DNA of 56,127 bases from assembly GCA_001799635.1 (NCBI GenBank), contig MGTV01000042.1:1-56127 (forward strand). The letters run 5' to 3'. Position numbers and translations under genes: made by a program. Origin of the DNA: Elusimicrobia bacterium GWA2_62_23 (GTDB taxonomy: Bacteria > Elusimicrobiota > Elusimicrobia > Elusimicrobiales > UBA9959). Under the pieces are notes generated by a model. The model saw only the letters and a list, made by a program, of their open reading frames with translations. It did not search any database and had not been told where the DNA came from. Position 1 is the stretch's first letter, and every line of letters begins with the position of its first letter. Shown in pieces: positions 16,401 through 23,575 of the stretch.

Positions 16401-18934
16401 ACGCTTCTGGCGGCATGTGTATCGCGGACACTTGCGTGACCAGTTGGAGCAGCGTGACCGGGGTCTGGGCCAAGGCGGGCAGCGTAATTTACCCGCTGAC
16501 CCCGATAGACAACGTGCAGATCAACTCCACCCTGACGGTTTCCGGCAGCGCATTCTCGGTGGGCGGGTCCGCTTTCGCCGTTGCCGGGGATAAGGTGGGG
16601 ATAGGCACCGCCAACCCGCTGTATGCGCTGGAAGTCTCCAGCGCGGCAGGCAGTTCGGATAAGATCCTGATGGTCTCCACCGGTACCGTGGAGATCTTCA
16701 GCGTTAAGGGCAACGGCGAGGTTTACACGGCGGGGAAGTTCATCGGCGACGGTTCCATGCTGGCAAATGTCAATGCCGCCTCACTGGTAATAGCCGGGAG
16801 CGGGTTGAGCATCGCCACCAGCGCTTATGCCGGCGCCAGCGGCGTGTTCATCTCCAGCGGCGGCGCCGTACAGACCGCCGGCGCGGGGCATGGTTCCGTT
16901 GCCGGCGCCGCGCGCGGCCTGGGCGCCGTGGACCTGCAGACCTCCCGGATCGTGGCCGGGCAGGTGGCCGGCGGGCAGTTCTCCTTCCTGGGGGGCGGCC
17001 AGTCCAACCGGGCTGACGGGCAGTATTCCGTTATCGGGGGCGGCCAGCTTAACTACACTTCGGGCACCAATTCCTTCATAGGCAGCGGTTACCAGAATTC
17101 CATCTCTATCGGTTACGGCACGATAGGCGGCGGTTTCGGCAATACTCTAGGGAGCAACGCCGGAGAAGGTACCATAGCGGGCGGCAACTATAACACCGTC
17201 GACGCCTATTATGGCGCGGTCGGCGGCGGCGACCATAACACCGTAGCGGGTCAGGACGGCTTCGTTGGTGGCGGCCGCTACAACGTGGTCTCCGGCTCCG
17301 GCTCGGCGGTCGCCGGCGGCGCGTATAACGTGGCCGACGGAACTTCTTCGGTGATCGGCGGCGGCGAACAGAACAGGACCACCCAAATCCACTCAGCCGT
17401 GCTTGGCGGCAGGGGTAACACGGCAATGGGGGGCTCCGTGGTGGGCGGCGGCGAGTACAACTCAGCGTGGGGCTACTATGGTTCCATACTCGGCGGTACG
17501 GATAACGTGGCCGGGTATTACGCCGCTGTCGCTGGCGGCCGCAATAACCGGGGCGAAGGGTATTTCTCCTTCATCGGTTCGGGCGACGCCAACTCCGTCA
17601 CGGCCGAATACTCGGCCATCGGCGGCGGCCAGGGCAACGTGGTCGTGGGCTCTCATTCCGTGACCTCCGGCGGCATGAACAACAGGGCGGGAGGACAGTA
17701 TTCCTTCGTGGGCGGCGGCTACCAGAACAAGGCCGAGGAAGTGCACTCCGCAGTGGGCGGCGGCTGGTTCAACGAGGCTAACGGGATGGATTCGTTCGTG
17801 GGCGGGGGCAAGGCCAACGTGGTCTGGGGTGCGTATTCCTTCGTGGGCGGCGGCGGGCCTAACGGCGGGGTTACTGGCAACATTGTGGACGGCGCTTACT
17901 CGGCCATCGTAGGCGGCAGTTCCAATACCATAACTTCCGTCGCCTCCCTTGGTTTCATCGGCGGCGGGTCCGACAATCACCTCTACGGGGACGCCAGCGT
18001 GGTGGGCGGCGGCTCCAGGAACACCGCCGGAGTTGGCGGCAGCAAGTTCTATGCCGCGGTGCTGGGCGGGCACGATAACCAGGCCAGCGGCGAGGCGGCG
18101 TTCGTGGGCGGCGGCAATTACAACATCGCCTCCGGCAACTATTCCATGGTGCCTGGCGGGGCGAATAACGCCGCGAGCGGGGACCTCTCCTTTGCCGCGG
18201 GTTACCGCTCCAGTTCCACCGCGAGCGGCACGTTCTCCTGGGCTGACGGAGAGGGCTATCCTCTGGTGAACGATATTACCGACCAGGCCCGGTTCAAGGC
18301 CAAGGGCGGCTTCTGGGTGGCTATCAGCACCGATTACACCAAGCCCGGCCTGTTCGTGAGCAGCGCGAATAACGTTTCACTGGGCGTGATCACCGGCGGC
18401 CCCGGTACGCGGCTCACCGTGCTGGAGCCTAATCCCCAGCCGGATACCGGCAATAGCGAGGTCCTGCGGGTCGGGACCGGTCCCTTCCCAGGCATGCTGT
18501 ATGTTTCCACCAGCGGCGTGGTAGGCATGTCCCAGCAGTCGGTGGCTATAGCTTCCGCGCCTCCTATGGCCCTTGCCGGGACCGGGTGGAACCCCATAAA
18601 CTCGTTCAATTTAGAGGAGATCGACACGCAGAACGAGATGACGACGGCAGGTTTCACCACCCGTAATCCCGGCCGCTACCTGGTCACGTTCGACGCCACT
18701 ATGCAGTGCGCGATCGCGAATAACACGGTCGGAGTAGGAGTCGGGGTGAACGGTGAAGCTGTGCCGACCCGCTTCGCCACTTCGTACGTAGGGGCGACAG
18801 GGCAGAACGCGGTAAGTTTCTCGCACGTGTTCAACTTGAGCGCGGGGAGCCTGCTGCAGTTCTATTTCTACAACACGCTCGCCTCGGCTTTCAATAACTT
18901 CGTGCCGATGGTCACCGTGACTAAGCTGAACTAG
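10424..18934 (+). CDS. Giant mosaic surface adhesin with tail-fibre-like and YadA-head-like repeats
   Basis: This 2836-aa protein has a signal peptide (to about residue 21), then an N-terminal domain beginning IVTYQGRLKESG that occurs in large repetitive surface proteins. It then mixes repeat families: GDGSGLTGV / GDGSGLTNV modules, WRNASG.IVASM modules, two GYNNTSG-type arrays (about 985-1110 and 1660-1810), a YadA-head-like GVGVGAYS array (about 1220-1400), and about 26 units of the GGGxxN type at about 2185-2590. The last 115 residues look like a C1q/TNF-type jelly roll (GRYLVTFDA, VGVGVNG). It probably forms a long trimeric fibre. It has no T9SS-like tail, so its export route is unknown. 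Low-complexity Gly/Asn/Ser repeats make exact length assembly-sensitive. M2 (10427) is an equal start choice. Confidence 0.85.
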   Translation: MMKKLILNLGLFAALTGMLSAGEIVTYQGRLKESGSPANGNRTFLFDFCATDVPSGCIASLSGAQSFQVSNGLFKSTFTAPAVDLSAGPWYLRVWVDGTALSPVERLTHVPYAVHAASASYAAALAVSAGQGVYASTNVFVLGNLSVSDWAVYVATESTFNASALLTDRNPGAEDVRVAVMGYARSDSGDTNDIMAGGNFEAEVPVAMNGRMVGVRTVNRNYGSSPKAIGLMVDSVQNTGTLGETYGIWIATMTGGTQSSRPYALYSGDPNAASYFAGPVGISSVPAYSLAVSSGTGDIFWVAHDAVHAVKFVGDGSGLTGVTGASGTDNTKVLKSGDFMSGQLTIDGSSLTVRTGNAVHFAADSTGKVGINSYPDGMAGLSIYGSGIYDSGIMMYNGGTSWALTNNSGVLTIVKGDGATYVPLQINPNGDMTLFRGAYYVGGSTFSVVNSRVGVGTPSPLYLMHVSTGAGETGSLLVISTGASDVVRMTGEGKVYANKYYGDGSSLTGIIADLSSPSGTLAVADGGTGGANAADARTNLGVVALAGDTMSGPLAFSLNNAVFSNSLNTGAVVISTGGAITTTGPGTGSVPGNARGLGAVDLQTARSALTQVASGNFAAVAGGYSNTAAQQYAVVSGGNSNSASGQMAVVGGGNNNDASGGFSTIPGGDTNFAGGLRSFAAGFKADSSAAGAFTWADSEGTLVSNPVTDMSRFKARGGFLVSGSTDPVLTGALNRGFLVTGGGLVGVSTGAPQASLDVVSDNSVVSLPVQIWRDSSGNIVSSMSSAGHMMAARYVGDGSGLTNVAAASGTDSTKVLKTGDTMTGQLTLAGSTLTVTGNAFSVGGSTLTVKDGYLGLGTLTPSARLHVVSDNGYVHFTSPASPFILNMVPQTYSPATINNNGAGPLVFSISNAEQARFTTSNMMGVGTASPLYRLHVSSGAGEAGIIFGVSTGAVTMFSVSGAGEANASAYLIGNVRALSHTNTANLMVGKFAGVSATSGDYNTFLGDYSGYSNTSGNSNSAVGNYAAYYNASGSFNTVMGQYAGYGASGFPYSNMTLLGYQAGYALQGGAGNVFLGYRAGHTLATGTGNIVIGADITTPDVNSSNTLNIGGILYGDLAARTIGVSTRVPQAALDVVSTGTAANVYAQIWRNASGLIVASMTSTGMYFGNASGLTGIPADNLGNHTATQDLNLAGLKLVNVSTIAVSGENVVLSPFPRDGNYDYAISIGSSSGLNYTSGIGIGYGAFNNHDYGVGVGRSADTNHTYGTGLGNFAHSNFSNGVGVGTSANTNNTNGVGVGANANNNNSFGTGLGASASSNSSYGTGVGAYSSSNYNYGVGVGAYSQNNFDYGTGVGAYTSARSSSAALGYYAKAPNQEALALGAGSKANAFQSVAIGAYTVNDATGTAKIWNNGVTISTGGAIQTTGLGHGGTAGNPRGYGAVDLQSIRSAAAHAASGMMSVLSGGGWNEASGAYATVPGGSYNQAAGNYSFAAGYAARSLAQNSFTWSDSGGNFVDNNVPDRAVFKTKGGFLVTGSTNTVIGATVDRGVLVTNGMLAVSTGVPMAAVDVVSSGTAANIYAQVWRNSSGVVVASMSSQGHFSIAQAMPGDNLGTHNASQNLQLNWNNILTVSSIAAAGHITAGAYQINGSTVLAVSGGNSLGVGPAAGRVNSGGNNNFIGANSGYNNSSGNQNNFMGANAGYNNTTGQNNTFVGNFAGYGNNLGTENIYIGDNAGYSVPSGRYNSVVGNSAGLGSSSNYSSATLMGYAAGYSLTSGAGNTLLGYKAGYYVTTGSSNIVVGIGQDLSSPGDSNKLNIGGVLFGDLASGTIGISTRTPASALDVNGTLTLRGNLNSAGDLTVRSSAIGSSVTIRAAYGDAMTGGQVLIRGGSYTGGNNSATGGHVVIAAGELAAGTGGFNMHAGSVTISAGDSYSSEATSTGGSVILNAGASSAGTPGSLLFKVAGSEKARINSNGALGIGTASPNYRLDVQGGNINASGGMCIADTCVTSWSSVTGVWAKAGSVIYPLTPIDNVQINSTLTVSGSAFSVGGSAFAVAGDKVGIGTANPLYALEVSSAAGSSDKILMVSTGTVEIFSVKGNGEVYTAGKFIGDGSMLANVNAASLVIAGSGLSIATSAYAGASGVFISSGGAVQTAGAGHGSVAGAARGLGAVDLQTSRIVAGQVAGGQFSFLGGGQSNRADGQYSVIGGGQLNYTSGTNSFIGSGYQNSISIGYGTIGGGFGNTLGSNAGEGTIAGGNYNTVDAYYGAVGGGDHNTVAGQDGFVGGGRYNVVSGSGSAVAGGAYNVADGTSSVIGGGEQNRTTQIHSAVLGGRGNTAMGGSVVGGGEYNSAWGYYGSILGGTDNVAGYYAAVAGGRNNRGEGYFSFIGSGDANSVTAEYSAIGGGQGNVVVGSHSVTSGGMNNRAGGQYSFVGGGYQNKAEEVHSAVGGGWFNEANGMDSFVGGGKANVVWGAYSFVGGGGPNGGVTGNIVDGAYSAIVGGSSNTITSVASLGFIGGGSDNHLYGDASVVGGGSRNTAGVGGSKFYAAVLGGHDNQASGEAAFVGGGNYNIASGNYSMVPGGANNAASGDLSFAAGYRSSSTASGTFSWADGEGYPLVNDITDQARFKAKGGFWVAISTDYTKPGLFVSSANNVSLGVITGGPGTRLTVLEPNPQPDTGNSEVLRVGTGPFPGMLYVSTSGVVGMSQQSVAIASAPPMALAGTGWNPINSFNLEEIDTQNEMTTAGFTTRNPGRYLVTFDATMQCAIANNTVGVGVGVNGEAVPTRFATSYVGATGQNAVSFSHVFNLSAGSLLQFYFYNTLASAFNNFVPMVTVTKLN
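16975..18195 (+). repeat. Tandem array of about 26 GGGxxN repeat units inside the giant adhesin
   Basis: The DNA encodes consecutive units of roughly 14-20 residues, each with a hydrophobic pair followed by GGG and xxN (for example FVGGGYQN, AVGGGDHN, VIGGGEQN). I count about 26 by eye. The pattern resembles left-handed beta-roll head repeats of YadA-type adhesins. Unit lengths vary and the DNA is diverged, so these are old duplications rather than recent slippage products. Confidence 0.75.
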
Positions 18935-18966
18935 TAAAGGCCGGGTTTATCCGCGGTTTTTAAAGT

Positions 18967-21900
18967 ATGAGGAAGTTAGTCGCGGCGCTGCTGTTGTTGC
19001 TGGCGCAGACAGCCGCCGCGGGAAATAAGAGCGCCGGTAAGATAACCGTGCTCGGGGATTCACCGGAATTTTCTTCCGGGAGCCTCGGGGCGGGGGGAGG
19101 TGTTTACCTCCTCGACGGCGCGTTTGCCTCCGTAGCCCACAGCTCCGCCGCCGGCGGGGCCGCTTCCCTGGAGTCCGGCTTTTATTCCCGCATGGTGGAG
19201 CCGGCGGCCGCCCCCGGCTACGGCGGTACGTCCACGGCCGCCTACGCCTTAGCCTGGGGCGGTTCGAATCCGCAGGGGACCGTTTACGAACTCCTGGTCT
19301 CAACCTGGGCCCAGGCGGACCCGTACATGGTCTATTACTCTACCGACGAGCACGGCTATCCGGTGGAAACGCTCTCTCCGAATGCCAGTTTCTATAACTT
19401 CCTTTTCGCCAACTACATGGAAGGCGATTACTCGCCGCTTACCTCCACCACCGCGGTAACGCTGGCGGTCACGCCTTCGTCCGGGCCGTTCACGCTGGAG
19501 GACGCCGGGCACAATACCCTGAGCCTCTCTTTCTCCGGGTTCGAGAACCCGCACGGCGTGACCGGCGAGGCCTGGGCTACCGAGGCCCAGGCCCTGCCCG
19601 CCGCCCGCTACGGCCAGGCCTCGGCCGTTTATGGCTCGCACCTGTTCGTTTCAGGGGGGTTCAACGGGGTAGCTTTCTCGAGCGCGGTTTACCGCAGTTC
19701 CGCCGGGGCGAACGGGGTACTGGGCTCCTGGGAGACGGCAGGCTACATGCCGGTAGCGCGGTACGGCCACCAACTGGCGGCCGCCAAGGGCCGGCTCTAC
19801 GTCCTGGGCGGCTACGATTCGGCCGGGTCACACTCCGACGTCTGGTCGGCTGATATTTCCTCTTCCGGCGCGCTTGGGGCTTGGCTGCCGGAGGCTTCGC
19901 TGCCGGCGACGCTCTACTTCCACGCCGCCGCAGCAGCTTACGGGCGCCTCTACGTTTCGGGCGGCTACTCGAGCGGTTCAGGCGTGCAGGCCGCCATCTA
20001 CACGGCCGAAATAGGCGCGGACGGGGAGCTCTCGGCGTGGGCGTCTCCGGACTCCCTGCCCGCTCCCAGGTACTCGCATTCCATGACGCTGGTAGCGGGA
20101 CGCTTCTATGTGGCCGGCGGCAAGGACGGCGCCTCCGCCCGCAGCGAGGTCTGGGGGGCCCAGCTGGACGGCGCCGGTGCCCTGCCCGGGTCCTGGCAGG
20201 ACTACGCGCCGCTGCCCGCCCCGCGCTTCGGCCACCGGGCCCTGGCCTCCGGCAACCGGATTTACGTCATTGGCGGCAGCAACGGCAGCTCGGCGCAGGC
20301 GCAGGTCTTCTACTCCAGCGCGCCGGCGGTCCTTTCCGCCGCCGCCTCCTGGCAGGCCTATCACCCGCTTCCGGCGGCCCGCCAGTTCCAGACGGCGGAA
20401 CTGTTCGCCGGCCGGCTTTACACTTTCGGCGGCTCCTCGGGGGCTTCCGCCCGCTCCGAGGTCTATTCCTCGGAGATCTCCGGTACTGAATACCTGGTGG
20501 AGGTCTCGTCCACCGCCGTTTTCGGGGAGGGGAGCATCTGGACGCCCGGATGGACGCGCAATCCCTCCTGGCGCACGGGCGGGCTGGAGCCGGGGCGCCA
20601 GTATTACTTCCGGGCCATGGCCCGCAACTGGGACGGCGCCGGCACGCCTTTCTCCGCAGTAGGCTCTACGGTCACCTACGCCGCCCTGCCTTCCAGCGCT
20701 CCCTGGGCCTGGGTGGGGGTGGATTCAGGCACCGTCAGATGGGATCCCAACGGCAACCCGGACGGCTTCACCTACGAGGTGGTTTACTCCAAGTTCCAGG
20801 ATTTCTCCGGCGCCACGGCCCTCACTACCACCGACGACTTCCTCGAGCTTGCCGGGCTCCTGCCTACCACCACTTATTATGCCAAGGTCCGGGTCCTGGA
20901 CCCGGCGGGAGGGCGCAGCCGGTACGCGGATCTGCCGCCGGCCCGTACCAGTTTTAACCCGGCTATGGACATTTCAAGCCCTACCCGCACCGATAATCAG
21001 CCTGATTTCACGGATTGGAAGGGCACCAACACCTTTACCTGCGACGTGGATTTCGCCGACGCCGGCGGCTCCGGCCTGCAGAAATTCCAGGTGCAGGTGG
21101 CCACCGACCCCGGCGGGGCCTCTGGCATAGTTGCGGCCTGGACGGACGCTGTGACCGGCCTGGGCGCAGACAGCTACACGGCCGACTGGACTATCCCGCA
21201 GAACGTCTGGGAGCTGCTGCCCGAAGGCGCCTCCAACTACGTTTCCGTAAAGGCGTTCGACAATTCCGGCAACTATGAGGCGTATACCGACCTTTTCTCC
21301 CTGCTCAAGGACACCACGCCGCCGCAGATCTCGGTCACTTACAGCACTCCGTCCGTCTGGTACACGGAGTATCCCGGAGACGTGGAGGGCCTGCGCTTCG
21401 AGGAAGCGCTCTCCGGCCTGGCGAAGGTGCAGTTCAGCGTCAGCGCCAGCAAACTTTTCGCCGACGCCGCCGTGATCCCCTGGACGGATATCCCCGGCCT
21501 GACTCCCGGGGCCACCTGGTACGAGCCGGTGATCACCTACAGTTTCTCCCAGCTGGCCAACGCCGCGTCCAACTATTTCAGCCTCCGCGCCGTGGACCTG
21601 GCCGGCTCAACGCGCACCGTGGTGGACGCCTTCGGCATCGGCAAGAACGTCAGCGGCCCGGTGGTGAACATCACCACCCCGACGGCGGGGTATCTCTCTA
21701 CCTTCACGTGGGTTTCCGGCAACGCCCTGCCCACCAATAACCACGCCGTACTTGGCACCGAACTTTCCCTGCGGGACATGGCCAGCGGTCTCTATTACTC
21801 CGGCAGTTCTTTCCTGTCCGGTTCGCGCGTCTGGCATGACGCGGCCGACGAAGCCAGCACTTTCACCATCACCCTGGCCAATCTCCCTCTGATCAGCGGG

Positions 21901-23553
21901 CGGCAGTACCAGGCGGTGGCGCGGTCCTCGGACTCGGTAGGGGATTATTCGCAGGTCTTCTCCACCTACGTCTTTACTTTCGACGCCCTGCCTCCGGCCG
22001 CGGTCGTTCTCTACCCTGCCGCCGGCGCGTCCGCCCTCTCGGCGGCCTCCATAAGCGGCACCGCCGGGGACGCGTCCTCGGGTATCTCGTCGGTGGAGGT
22101 TTCCCTGAAGCGCCTGACCGACGGGCGGTGGTGGAAGAACAGCGTCTCGTCCTGGGACACGGTGCCCGAGCCGCTGCAGGCCGGTACCACGCCCTATTGG
22201 ACCTGGAACTTCAACGCCTATCTGCGCGATAGCCTGCCTCACGGGACGTCCTTCTACGCCACGGTCCGCGCTTCGGACAATTCGGTCCCGCGGAATTCCG
22301 GGATTTTCAACGTTTCCGGCTCCACGTTCACCTATCTGGACGCCACGCCCCCGCCCGCCACGGTAACGCTGGCGGCCGCTCCGGGGTCGCTCAGCGGGGC
22401 GGTGCTGCTCTCGTGGCGCACGGCCGGGGACAACGGCCCCGCCGGCTACCTGCTCGACGGGCGCTACAAGATAGCCTACTCCACCTACGCCGGGGCGCAG
22501 GTCTCCGCCGTTTCCGCCCAGGTCACGCTTACCACGGCCACGCTCACGGCGGGCTCCACGCAGTACGCGGTGGTCACCGGGCTGAGCCCTTCCGCCTCCT
22601 ACTACTTCACCCTGTGGACCGCGGACGACGCTCTGAACTGGTCCACCCCCTCGAACGAGGCCGTAGGCGCTTCCGGCGCGCCCGATTCGGGTTCCCTGGG
22701 CGGAAAGGTGACCGACGCGGCGGGCAATCCGGTGACCGGCGTGCTGGTGGAGGCCCTTTCGGTCTCGGGCGCTGTGGAGGGCAGCGACTATACCGACGCC
22801 TTCGGCGACTATTCCATTCCCGCCCTGAATTCCCTCTACCTGAGCGTAAGGGCCGTCTGGACGGCACAGGACATAGAAAGTTCCGTCACCAAGGACCGCG
22901 TGCCCAACGGCTCGGCGGGGGTGGATTTCAAGTTGAGCGTCAGCTACCAGCTGGCCAGCATCACCGGCTTCATTCCGGCCAACTTCCTGCTGCGCACCTC
23001 GGCCAGGCCGGCGGGCTTTTATACCACGCGCGAGGTGAACATCCGGACCAGCGGGGCCTTCGTGGAAGTTTACCGCAAGGGGCGCCGCATAGGCGCGGCC
23101 TTCGCCGACGAGAGCGGCCGGTTCTCAGTGCCCAACCTGCTGCCGGGGACCTACTCCCTGCGCGTCTATAACGGCTCGGATTACAGCGCCATGCAGACCG
23201 TGAACCTGCGCCCCGGAGAGCAGCTGCTGTTCACTCCCAAGTGGGCCCTGCTCAACAAGGACAAGGTCTACGCCTATCCGAACCCGGCCAGCACCGAGGT
23301 CAACTTCCACTTCGAGCCTTCGGCCGCCGCGTTCGAGGCAGAGGTGGACGTCTTCGACGTGGCCGGGCGGCTGGTGAAGCGCCTGACGGAGGTTTCCGCC
23401 GACACCGTGGTGGGCGGCGGGAGCAAGCGGCTGCGCTGGGATATGTCACGTGACAAGGCGGCCTCAGGGGTCTACCTCTATATCCTGCGCGTCAGGGATT
23501 CCGCCACCGGGGAAACCGAGAAAGTGGTCAAAAAATTCGCGGTGATAAGGTAA
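18967..23553 (+). CDS. Secreted Kelch-propeller / FnIII protein with T9SS-like C-terminal domain
   Basis: The 1528-aa protein starts with a signal peptide (MRKLVAALLLLLAQTAAAG). Six Kelch repeats span about 211-510, each with a YGRLYVSGGY-type strand, enough for one complete six-bladed propeller. FnIII domains follow (about 570-665), then Ig-like domains (about 680-1100), another FnIII (about 1110-1235), a carboxypeptidase-regulatory-like domain (near 1240, LGGKVTDAAGNPVTG), and a C-terminal sorting-like domain from 1435 (YAYPNPAS, VDVFDVAGR, ASGVYLYIL, KKFAVIR). From the Ig region on it is paralogous to the protein at 3048. It is probably a cell-surface binding protein. No SD is obvious; the signal peptide fixes the start. 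Confidence 0.87.
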   Translation: MRKLVAALLLLLAQTAAAGNKSAGKITVLGDSPEFSSGSLGAGGGVYLLDGAFASVAHSSAAGGAASLESGFYSRMVEPAAAPGYGGTSTAAYALAWGGSNPQGTVYELLVSTWAQADPYMVYYSTDEHGYPVETLSPNASFYNFLFANYMEGDYSPLTSTTAVTLAVTPSSGPFTLEDAGHNTLSLSFSGFENPHGVTGEAWATEAQALPAARYGQASAVYGSHLFVSGGFNGVAFSSAVYRSSAGANGVLGSWETAGYMPVARYGHQLAAAKGRLYVLGGYDSAGSHSDVWSADISSSGALGAWLPEASLPATLYFHAAAAAYGRLYVSGGYSSGSGVQAAIYTAEIGADGELSAWASPDSLPAPRYSHSMTLVAGRFYVAGGKDGASARSEVWGAQLDGAGALPGSWQDYAPLPAPRFGHRALASGNRIYVIGGSNGSSAQAQVFYSSAPAVLSAAASWQAYHPLPAARQFQTAELFAGRLYTFGGSSGASARSEVYSSEISGTEYLVEVSSTAVFGEGSIWTPGWTRNPSWRTGGLEPGRQYYFRAMARNWDGAGTPFSAVGSTVTYAALPSSAPWAWVGVDSGTVRWDPNGNPDGFTYEVVYSKFQDFSGATALTTTDDFLELAGLLPTTTYYAKVRVLDPAGGRSRYADLPPARTSFNPAMDISSPTRTDNQPDFTDWKGTNTFTCDVDFADAGGSGLQKFQVQVATDPGGASGIVAAWTDAVTGLGADSYTADWTIPQNVWELLPEGASNYVSVKAFDNSGNYEAYTDLFSLLKDTTPPQISVTYSTPSVWYTEYPGDVEGLRFEEALSGLAKVQFSVSASKLFADAAVIPWTDIPGLTPGATWYEPVITYSFSQLANAASNYFSLRAVDLAGSTRTVVDAFGIGKNVSGPVVNITTPTAGYLSTFTWVSGNALPTNNHAVLGTELSLRDMASGLYYSGSSFLSGSRVWHDAADEASTFTITLANLPLISGRQYQAVARSSDSVGDYSQVFSTYVFTFDALPPAAVVLYPAAGASALSAASISGTAGDASSGISSVEVSLKRLTDGRWWKNSVSSWDTVPEPLQAGTTPYWTWNFNAYLRDSLPHGTSFYATVRASDNSVPRNSGIFNVSGSTFTYLDATPPPATVTLAAAPGSLSGAVLLSWRTAGDNGPAGYLLDGRYKIAYSTYAGAQVSAVSAQVTLTTATLTAGSTQYAVVTGLSPSASYYFTLWTADDALNWSTPSNEAVGASGAPDSGSLGGKVTDAAGNPVTGVLVEALSVSGAVEGSDYTDAFGDYSIPALNSLYLSVRAVWTAQDIESSVTKDRVPNGSAGVDFKLSVSYQLASITGFIPANFLLRTSARPAGFYTTREVNIRTSGAFVEVYRKGRRIGAAFADESGRFSVPNLLPGTYSLRVYNGSDYSAMQTVNLRPGEQLLFTPKWALLNKDKVYAYPNPASTEVNFHFEPSAAAFEAEVDVFDVAGRLVKRLTEVSADTVVGGGSKRLRWDMSRDKAASGVYLYILRVRDSATGETEKVVKKFAVIR

Positions 23554-23575
23554 CTTGCCGGGAACAACGAAGAAC

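Noticed and set aside
10424-18934. CRISPR array or tandem satellite
   Set aside because: The repeats are in one long open frame, vary in length and code for Gly/Asn-rich units; no identical direct repeats with uniform spacers.
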